NCBI RefSeq assembly: GCF_000613405.1
Contig: NZ_BAIX01000009.1
Coordinates: 20,514-84,513, forward strand
Reading direction: 5' to 3'
DNA length: 64,000 bases
Source: Hoylesella enoeca JCM 12259
GTDB taxonomy: Bacteria; Bacteroidota; Bacteroidia; Bacteroidales; Bacteroidaceae
Part shown: piece after piece, positions 58,818 through 64,000 of the stretch
Layout of the letters: each line of letters starts with the position of its first letter
How positions within the stretch are numbered: the first letter of the stretch is position 1
Made by a program: the position numbers and the translations under genes
Notes under the pieces: model-generated
Told to the model about the DNA's origin: nothing
The model's database searches: none
Seen by the model: only the letters and a program-made list of their open reading frames with translations

Positions 58818-60476
58818 TCATCTCTTGTGATCTCTTTCGCGAATCTCCACACGGCGAATCTTGCCGCTGATCGTCTTCGGAAGTTCGTCGACAAACTCGA
58901 TGATGCGGGGATATTTATACGGTGCCGTCTGGTGTTTGACGTGGTTCTGCAACTCCTTGATGAGTTCGTCGCCGGCCCGATTTTTCCATTCCGCACCGAG
59001 CACCACAGTCGCTTTGACCACCATGCCGCGTATTTCGTCGGGCACTCCGGTAATGGCGCACTCCACAACAGCAGGGTGTGTCATCAGGGCTGACTCCACT
59101 TCGAAGGGCCCGATACGGTAACCGCTGCTTTTGATCACATCGTCTATACGGCCCTCAAACCAATAATAACCGTCTTGGTCGCGCCAAGCCATGTCGCCGG
59201 TGTGGTAAATACCATCGTGCCAAACCTGTTTTGTCAGTTCGTCATCACGATAATAGCCTTGGAAAAGACCGATCGGCTTCCGGTCACCGATGCGTATCAC
59301 GATCTCGCCTTTCTCTCCGTCTTCGCATGACGAACCGTCGGGACGCAGGATGTCGATGTCGTATTGCGGATTGGGCAAGCCCATCGAACCCGGCTTCGGA
59401 GCAACCCATGGCATCGTGCCGAGGGTCATCGTGGTTTCGGTTTGGCCGAAACCTTCCATCAACGAGATGCCTGTGAGACGTTTGAACTTATCGAAAACGG
59501 CGGGGTTGAGCGCTTCGCCGGCCGTGCAGCAATAGCGAAGCGAAGAGAGATCATATCTTGAAAAGTCTTCGCGAATCATAAAACGATAAACCGTCGGAGG
59601 TGCACAGAAAGCGGTGATATGATACTTCTCCATCTGCTTTAACAGTTTGTCGGCTGTGAACTTTTCGTGATCGAACACGAAAACAACGGCTCCTGCAAAC
59701 CATTGTCCATATAGTTTGCCCCACACTGCTTTACCCCAACCCGTGTCGGCAACGGTGAGATGAATGCTGTCTTCACGCAGATTGTGCCAGAAAGCACCCG
59801 TGGTGATATGCCCGAGCGCATATAAATGATCGTGGGCAACCATCTTCGGCTCGCCGCTTGTGCCGCTTGTGAAATACATCAAGAGCATATCATCGTTGTC
59901 ATTCACGTGTGCTGGACGGACAAATGCGGGTGCGTTGTCGATCTCTTTGTGCCAATCGTGGAAACCGGGAGGCACTTCCGGACCGATCGAAACGAGTGTT
60001 TTCACTGTGGGACTGGCACTCATCGCCTCGCTTACTTGTGTCAAAACATATTCTTCTCCCACGCAAATGATGGCCTTGACACTGGCTCGATTGTTGCGAT
60101 AAACAATGTCGTTGGTGGTCAACATGTGCGTAGCGGGAATGGCGACAGCGCCGAGTTTGTGTAGTGCCAGCATCGAAGCCCACCATTCGTAATGGCGTTT
60201 GAGGATGAGCATCACTTTATCCCCGTGGCCGATACCTAATGTTTGGAAATAGCTTGCAGCCTGATCGCTCAGCGTTTTGAAGTCTTGAAAAGTGAAAACA
60301 ATCTCTCGTCCCTCGTCATTAGTCCATATCATCGCCGTTTTGTTGGGCTTTTCGGCAGCCCATACATCCATCACATCGTAGGCGAAATTGAAGTTTTCAG
60401 GGATGATGAAATGCAGATTCTGTCGATAATCTTCGACGGAAGAGAAGTGGGTTTGTTTCAAAAAACGTTCTATCAT
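58818..60476 (-). CDS. AMP-forming acyl-CoA ligase (medium-chain/acetyl-CoA synthetase-like)
   Basis: Activates a carboxylic acid to acyl-AMP and then acyl-CoA. The start at ATG 60474-60476 gives MIERFLKQTHFSSVEDYRQN, about 552 residues. The ANL-superfamily motifs are complete: MYFTSGTSGEPKMVAHDH (P-loop), GFGQTETTM, YHTGDMAWRDQDGYYWFEGRIDD and the C-terminal catalytic Lys in PKTISGKIRRVEIR. It is 14 bp after an XRE-cupin regulator, which often senses the acid its partner activates. The acid is not identified. Confidence 0.92.
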   Translation of the reverse strand: MIERFLKQTHFSSVEDYRQNLHFIIPENFNFAYDVMDVWAAEKPNKTAMIWTNDEGREIVFTFQDFKTLSDQAASYFQTLGIGHGDKVMLILKRHYEWWASMLALHKLGAVAIPATHMLTTNDIVYRNNRASVKAIICVGEEYVLTQVSEAMSASPTVKTLVSIGPEVPPGFHDWHKEIDNAPAFVRPAHVNDNDDMLLMYFTSGTSGEPKMVAHDHLYALGHITTGAFWHNLREDSIHLTVADTGWGKAVWGKLYGQWFAGAVVFVFDHEKFTADKLLKQMEKYHITAFCAPPTVYRFMIREDFSRYDLSSLRYCCTAGEALNPAVFDKFKRLTGISLMEGFGQTETTMTLGTMPWVAPKPGSMGLPNPQYDIDILRPDGSSCEDGEKGEIVIRIGDRKPIGLFQGYYRDDELTKQVWHDGIYHTGDMAWRDQDGYYWFEGRIDDVIKSSGYRIGPFEVESALMTHPAVVECAITGVPDEIRGMVVKATVVLGAEWKNRAGDELIKELQNHVKHQTAPYKYPRIIEFVDELPKTISGKIRRVEIRERDHKR

Positions 60477-60490
60477 GATGCTTTCCTTCG

Positions 60491-61045
60491 TTAGATAACC
60501 ACGCAAAGAAATTTCACTGCGTGGTTACCGAGTGCGCGCATGCAATGTTTGTGGCCGGCATCGAAATAAATGCTGTCGCCCGGATGGAGCGTCATCACCT
60601 TTTCGCCGATGGTGATTTCCAAGTCGCCTTCAAGCACATAGTCGTATTCCTGACCTGCATGTGAGTTTTTGTTGTGCCTCTTTTCGCCCGGCAAAGGCTC
60701 TATGGTGACCATAAACGGATCGACTTTCCGACCGCGAAAGCCGCTTGCCAAACTCTCATACGTGTATCCTTTGGTGCGCTCTACACTCATTCCCTGTTGC
60801 CGACGGGTAAGGAAATAAGTGCTCATTCGCGGTTCTTCGCCGAAGAGTAGCACGTCAATGCCGATGCCATAACGCTTGGCTATCTTTGAGAGTCGATAGA
60901 GAGAGGGGTCTGCTTCGCCTGCTTCGATCTTCAAATAATGTTCCAAAGAGATGTCGCAAAGCTCTGCAACTTCTTCTGCGGGAATGTTAAAGACCTCGCG
61001 AAGACCCTTTAAGCGTTCGCCTATTTGTCGTATTGATTCTTCCAT
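60491..61045 (-). CDS. XRE-family transcriptional regulator with cupin domain
   Basis: The start at ATG 61043-61045 gives MEESIRQIGERLKGLREVFN, about 184 residues. The helix-turn-helix is at about 5-60 (PAEEVAELCDISLEHYLKIEAGEADPS). A cupin_2 barrel is at about 110-180, with HAGQEYDYVLEGDLEITIGE and YFDAGHKHCMRALG, whose His residues could bind metal. Its position directly before the acyl-CoA ligase implies local control of it. The PspC-like gene is 14 bp upstream, so the three genes may be one unit. Confidence 0.92.
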   Translation of the reverse strand: MEESIRQIGERLKGLREVFNIPAEEVAELCDISLEHYLKIEAGEADPSLYRLSKIAKRYGIGIDVLLFGEEPRMSTYFLTRRQQGMSVERTKGYTYESLASGFRGRKVDPFMVTIEPLPGEKRHNKNSHAGQEYDYVLEGDLEITIGEKVMTLHPGDSIYFDAGHKHCMRALGNHAVKFLCVVI

Positions 61046-61059
61046 ATAGAGATTCCTCG

Positions 61060-61251
61060 TTAGTCTTCTCGGGGCATGATAAACCAGCAAATCAGATAGA
61101 TGATCACGCCGCTGAACGCTGTGCACACTGTGAGAATGGTGTAAATGATGCGGAATAGCGTGGGATCGAAATCGAAATAGTCGGCCAATCCGCCGCAGAC
61201 TCCTGCGATAATGCCGTTTCTGGAACGGTACAATGTCTTTCCTCTTGCCAT
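61060..61251 (-). CDS. Small PspC-domain membrane protein
   Basis: The start at ATG 61249-61251 gives MARGKTLYRSRNGIIAGVCG, about 63 residues. It is a single PspC domain: RNGIIAGVCGGLADYFDFDPTLFRIIY, followed by one strong membrane helix (TVCTAFSGVIIYLICWFIMP). In other bacteria PspC takes part in envelope-stress signalling; small single-domain forms like this are common in Bacteroidota. It lies 71 bp after argR and 14 bp before the XRE-cupin gene. Confidence 0.9.
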   Translation of the reverse strand: MARGKTLYRSRNGIIAGVCGGLADYFDFDPTLFRIIYTILTVCTAFSGVIIYLICWFIMPRED

Positions 61252-61322
61252 GATTTCTGCTTTTTTGAATGGTTGTTTGTTAGACGAAAAAGATGTCTTG
61301 AAAGTTGCACGCGTGCCGATGC

Positions 61323-61805
61323 TCACTGTTGTTCGAGATCGGGGATGATTTGAGTCAGCGCCTTAAATGCTTCTGCGGGCATCGTACCTGCTGTGAGCAG
61401 GGCGAAAATCGTGTCGTGACCGGCGATTGTTCCGAGGATTTCGGGCACACCGCTGTTGTCGATGTGATGAGCAATCGACGCGGCATAACCGGGCTTTGTG
61501 CGGATGACAGCGATGTTGCCGGAGAAGTGGATGGACTCAAACCCCGTCGTGAGCGGCATTTCCAATGTTGAGCGAGACTGTGAAACGCGTTTGTAAGACG
61601 ATTCGTCGGGAAGTTCATAGACTTTTCTTCCGTTTTTGCCGAGCACTTTGACAGCTCTCAGCAGTCGTAAATCGCGACTCAACGAGGCTTGTGTCACGAC
61701 GAATCCTCGCTTGGCAATCGCCTGTAATATCTCTTCCTGACTGCCCAATTCTTGTTGAGCAATGGCCGTTTTTAATGCTTCTATCCTGCGATTTCTCGTT
61801 CCCAT
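61323..61805 (-). CDS. argR: Arginine repressor ArgR
   Basis: Hexameric arginine-dependent regulator of arginine synthesis and catabolism. The start at ATG 61803-61805 gives MGTRNRRIEALKTAIAQQEL, about 160 residues. The winged helix-turn-helix is at about 5-75 (SQEEILQAIAKRGFVVTQASLSRDLRLLRAVKV). The C-terminal arginine-binding core has GTIAGHDTIFALLTAG. No arg operon is near; speA lies about 24 kb away. Confidence 0.94.
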   Translation of the reverse strand: MGTRNRRIEALKTAIAQQELGSQEEILQAIAKRGFVVTQASLSRDLRLLRAVKVLGKNGRKVYELPDESSYKRVSQSRSTLEMPLTTGFESIHFSGNIAVIRTKPGYAASIAHHIDNSGVPEILGTIAGHDTIFALLTAGTMPAEAFKALTQIIPDLEQQ

Positions 61806-61832
61806 TTCTGTATTTTTATACGATTTCGAATG

Positions 61833-61840
61833 CAAAGTTA
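61833..61840 (-). promoter_or_regulatory. -7 promoter element of argR
   Basis: Minus-strand TAACTTTG matches TAnnTTTG, 27 bp before the argR ATG. It is back to back with the thioesterase promoter. Confidence 0.62.
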
Positions 61841-61894
61841 TGAATTTATGGGTAAAGAGTGGTCTTAATTTCGTATAAATTGATAGGAAAGGCG

Positions 61895-61902
61895 TATCTT
61901 TG
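61895..61902 (+). promoter_or_regulatory. -7 promoter element of the thioesterase gene, next to the ATG
   Basis: TATCTTTG ends 4 bp before ATG 61907, so the mRNA is predicted to be leaderless or nearly so. It also excludes the upstream GTG at 61859 as start. Confidence 0.65.
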
Positions 61903-61906
61903 CTGC

Positions 61907-62290
61907 ATGATGTTACAAGAAGGATTGATGCACACCAGTCGATTGACCGTGTGTGATGACAACAGTGCAATCGCTCTCGGATCAGGCGATATGCCCGTTT
62001 TGGCTACGCCGGCGATGCTGGCTTTGATGGAGAATGCAGCTATGCTGGCCGTGGCTGGTGCGTTAGACGAGGGAGAGACCACTGTTGGGGGACACATCGA
62101 ATCGTCACATTTGAAACCCTCGAAGATAGGTGCGGAGGTGGAAGCCACGGCTACGCTGACGCGGATCGACGGTCGGAAACTTTATTTTTCTGTTGTTGCG
62201 CGCGAGGGAGCAGTAGTGATTGGTGAGGGAACTCACCTTCGGTTTATCGTAGATCGGGCACGTTTTCTGGCACGAATGACTGATCATTGA
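61907..62290 (+). CDS. FlK-like thioesterase (hotdog fold)
   Basis: The start is ATG 61907 (or 61910), about 127 residues. It resembles the fluoroacetyl-CoA-thioesterase-like family of hotdog-fold proteins: ATPAMLALMENAAMLAV near the N-terminus, ESSHLKPSKIGAEVEATATL (the conserved V/I-x-H region) and FSVVAREGAVVIGEGTHLRFIV. It hydrolyses an unknown acyl-CoA. It is divergent from argR. It has no signal peptide. Confidence 0.85.
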   Translation: MMLQEGLMHTSRLTVCDDNSAIALGSGDMPVLATPAMLALMENAAMLAVAGALDEGETTVGGHIESSHLKPSKIGAEVEATATLTRIDGRKLYFSVVAREGAVVIGEGTHLRFIVDRARFLARMTDH

Positions 62291-62360
62291 TGGTTGCGTG
62301 ACGGCAATTCGCATTTCGTGTTATGCTCCGTTGTTTGTCCAACGGTGCAGAGTCGTGTTG

Positions 62361-62443
62361 CGATTAACCGTTACTTGCGCGCTAATTAACGATTCATTGC
62401 ACGCCAACTAACTGTTGGTTGGCGTGTGACGAATGGTTAGTTG
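62361..62443. repeat. 22-bp dyad array M (4 centres)
   Basis: Centres at 62369, 62391, 62413 and 62435, exactly 22 bp apart. The arms around 62413 are nearly palindromic over about 13 bases on each side. The array lies in the 426-bp convergent gap between the thioesterase and BI-1 genes. Confidence 0.88.
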
Positions 62444-62508
62444 CATCGCTGGTTGCAGTGTGCTGATAAATAGGGGGATGTGACTGTCGTTGCGATTAGG
62501 AGCAAGTC

Positions 62509-62663
62509 TTACAGTCTTGTACTGATAAATTCTTGATCAATACGATGCAAGACGTCTTGGATTTCCTGTTTTTAAGTCTCGGAAGCGAATCGTATTTTCT
62601 TCTTGTATGGCCACATGAGCGAGGGATTGATACCTGCCAAGCGAGTAAAATGATGCTCTAAAC
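62509..62663 (-). pseudogene. Possible HicB-like antitoxin C-terminal remnant
   Basis: Minus-strand reading from about 62663 gives HFTRLAGINPSLMWPYKKK, then ASET, an in-frame stop, then KQEIQDVLHRIDQEFISTRL and a final stop. This resembles the DNA-binding C-terminus of HicB/DUF1902-like antitoxins (usually ...A.GINPSLMRQY.SG.K.PSE...). The front half of the gene and a toxin gene are absent. It looks like the decayed tail of a lost toxin-antitoxin pair. The resemblance is by eye only. Confidence 0.45.
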
Positions 62664-62665
62664 AA

Positions 62666-62695
62666 TTGTTCCCTCCCTAAATCGGGAGGGAACAA
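62666..62695. terminator. Hairpin after the BI-1 gene
   Basis: A perfect 12-bp stem (TTGTTCCCTCCC with GGGAGGGAACAA) around a 6-base loop, 21 bp after the BI-1 stop on the minus strand. It lacks a strong T-run. Confidence 0.6.
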
Positions 62696-62716
62696 AGACG
62701 AAATCTGATGCTATTG

Positions 62717-63430
62717 TTATCTGTCTCTTCCGAAGATTCGCAGCAGATAGAGAAACAGATTGATGAAATCGAGATAGAGGGAAAGTGCTCCCATGAGTGC
62801 GATTTTCTGTGCCTGTTCATCTATATTGTCGCATTGCGCCAACATCAGTTTGATCTTTTGCGAGTCCCAAGCAGTGAGTCCGATGAAGATTGCTACACCA
62901 GCGTAACTGAGAATCATGTCGAATCCCGAACTGTGCAGGAACAGATTGACCAGCGTGGCGATGATGAGTCCGATGAGTGCCATAAATAGGATGCGGCCCA
63001 TCGATGACAAATCGCGTTTGGTGAAGTATCCCACGGCGGCCATAGCAGCGAAAGTTCCCGCTGTGATGAGGAACACTTGGGTGATGATTGTTGTGGAGTA
63101 GACAGCGAAAATGGCTGAAAGCATTGCGCCATTGAGCACCGAATAAAGTGTAAAGAGCAATGTGGCCGAAGTCAGAGAGAGTCGGTCGATAGCCCGCGTT
63201 ACACCGAATACCAACGCTAATTGTGCGATGATGAGTCCCCAAACGATTGCTTTGCTGGAATAAATCGCCATCATCAGACTTGGCGAATGGGCTACGCCGT
63301 AAGCTGTAACACCTGTAATGACGAGCGCTAAACTCATCCACACATACACTTTACGCATCAGTGAAGGGAACGCCAACGATACAACGCTCTCTTTCTCACG
63401 TATCATTCTTTCTAATTCTTGTACTTCCAT
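62717..63430 (-). CDS. Bax inhibitor-1 (BI-1)/YccA-family membrane protein
   Basis: The start at ATG 63428-63430 gives MEVQELERMIREKESVVSLA, about 237 residues and seven predicted membrane helices. Family pattern: VYVWMSLALVITGVTAYGVA near the N-terminus, then GAMLSAIFAVYSTTIITQVF, and the C-terminal LTAWDSQKIK and ALSLYLDFINLFLYLLRIFGRD. BI-1 proteins bind or conduct calcium and interact with membrane proteases in some bacteria; the precise role here is unknown. Confidence 0.94.
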   Translation of the reverse strand: MEVQELERMIREKESVVSLAFPSLMRKVYVWMSLALVITGVTAYGVAHSPSLMMAIYSSKAIVWGLIIAQLALVFGVTRAIDRLSLTSATLLFTLYSVLNGAMLSAIFAVYSTTIITQVFLITAGTFAAMAAVGYFTKRDLSSMGRILFMALIGLIIATLVNLFLHSSGFDMILSYAGVAIFIGLTAWDSQKIKLMLAQCDNIDEQAQKIALMGALSLYLDFINLFLYLLRIFGRDR

Positions 63431-63617
63431 ACGTTTGTTTGATCTTATTTGGTTTAGGATTGCAAAAATAGTCGTTTTCGGAAATATCCCCAAATAATCT
63501 CTCTTTTCTTCTTATTTGTTGCAGATTAGTATGTTTTCGTTTATCTGTTTTAACAAATTTCGCGTAAGTTCCCATATACTTTTCAGCTAAAAATGCTTGT
63601 GTTTCAAATAAAAATAT

Positions 63618-63625
63618 TAACTTTG
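63618..63625 (+). promoter_or_regulatory. -7 promoter element of tRNA-Pro
   Basis: TAACTTTG matches TAnnTTTG and ends 11 bp before the tRNA 5' end. Confidence 0.6.
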
Positions 63626-63636
63626 CACCCGCAAAT

Positions 63637-63709
63637 CGGGATGTAGCGCAGTTGGTAGCGCACTACGTTCGGGACGTAGGGGTCGGGCGTTCGAGTCGCC
63701 TCATCCCGA
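63637..63709 (+). tRNA. tRNA-Pro (anticodon CGG)
   Basis: Full cloverleaf by eye. Acceptor CGGGATG pairs with CATCCCG. The D-arm has GCGC/GCGC. The anticodon arm is CTACG-TTCGGGA-CGTAG with CGG in the loop. The T-arm has loop TTCGAGT. The discriminator is A; CCA is not encoded. The length is 73 bases. A terminator follows. Confidence 0.93.
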
Positions 63710-63717
63710 CTGATAAG

Positions 63718-63753
63718 AGCGACAAATAGAATCTTTCTGTTTGTCGCTTTTTT
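63718..63753 (+). terminator. Intrinsic terminator after tRNA-Pro
   Basis: AGCGACAAA (63718-63726) pairs with TTTGTCGCT (63740-63748), followed by a run of T's. Confidence 0.8.
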
Positions 63754-63871
63754 GTTTTCTGATAAATCGGAAGGCTATATAATATAATAAGGTGATAGTC
63801 CTTTATTTTCCTGTTCATTTGTAATGATTTAGGAAAAAGATAGTTTATTATTGAAATTTTCCATGAAAACA

Positions 63872-63903
63872 TTTGGTGTTTATTTTAGAAGTGTGTACTT
63901 TTG
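63872..63903 (+). promoter_or_regulatory. Strong promoter, probably of an rRNA operon
   Basis: TTTG at 63872-63875 and TACTTTTG at 63896-63903 are 20 bp apart. The preceding stretch 63754-63871 is AT-rich with no gene, as in upstream-activated rRNA promoters. Confidence 0.7.
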
Positions 63904-64000
63904 CATCCGCTTTCGGGTTACCGTTAGCGATTTCAGAACGTGATCTTTGAAACAATTTACATAAGACAGCATATAGTACAGGGAATGTCTCTATGTATTT
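63904..64000 (+). other. Probable 16S rRNA leader, continuing past the right edge
   Basis: Non-coding. It contains GTGATCTTTGAAACAATTTAC, which resembles the GATCTTTGA..AATTTACA-type leader seen before 16S rRNA in Bacteroidota (from memory). No 16S sequence is reached before the window ends. Confidence 0.5.

Noticed and set aside
63637..63709. tRNA-Pro as an integration (att) site
   Set aside because: No integrase, flanking direct repeat or island is visible on either side.

Overview
The window looks like a chromosomal segment of a Bacteroidota bacterium, most likely Prevotellaceae. The reasons are paired SusC/SusD outer-membrane genes, the long Bacteroidota form of IspG, and at least fifteen promoters of the TAnnTTTG (-7) type, several with TTTG about 19-20 bp upstream. 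There is no phage, plasmid, integrase, insertion sequence or CRISPR array.

Layout. 1-4 kb (minus): a SusC-like receptor running off the left edge, preceded by a secreted TlpA-like protein without a thioredoxin domain. 4.4-14.9 kb (plus): SusC, SusD, a fasciclin lipoprotein, a small lipoprotein, a thioredoxin/TPR protein and an M16 metalloprotease; a retropepsin-like protease converges on it (14.9-16.2 kb). This may be a peptide- or protein-acquisition locus. 16.4-19.7 kb (minus): dsbD and a cysteine desulfidase gene, one base apart. 20.1-24.7 kb (plus): GH92 mannosidase, MFS transporter and GH130 phosphorylase, an N-glycan mannose pathway. 25-31 kb (plus): rpoN, a PAP2 phosphatase, purE, a RhuM/PLD-like gene and ispG. 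31-34.3 kb: a divergent secreted esterase and a GH20 hexosaminidase. 34.7-40.6 kb (minus): ECF sigma and putative anti-sigma, then speA, aroK and topA. 41-46.3 kb (minus): NUDIX, a thioredoxin-fold lipoprotein lacking CXXC, crcB, a flippase and an SpmA/SpmB fusion. 46.6-51.4 kb (plus): HisC-like enzyme, LicC-like nucleotidyltransferase, LicD and two glycosyltransferases, a probable phospho-amine glycan decoration operon. 51.7-57.9 kb (plus): DUF4861 protein, kdgK, eda, an orphan PTS EIIC-like permease, an exported KduI and KduD, a pectin/uronate pathway. 58-63.4 kb: DJ-1 protein, acyl-CoA ligase with an XRE-cupin regulator, a PspC protein, argR, a thioesterase and a BI-1 protein. 63.6-64 kb: tRNA-Pro(CGG), a terminator, and a strong promoter with a leader that looks like the start of an rRNA operon.

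Two window-wide patterns stand out. First, thirteen intergenic gaps carry a degenerate dyad (core TAACNGTTA). Where there is more than one copy, the copies are spaced exactly 22 bp centre to centre, usually four per gap. By hand I count 44 centres and 31 intervals, all 22 bp, and none inside a gene. They sit at nearly every transcription-unit boundary. I do not recognise this element. Second, nine genes are broken by about thirteen single-base losses, never by gains. This suggests sequencing or assembly deletion errors more than real gene decay.
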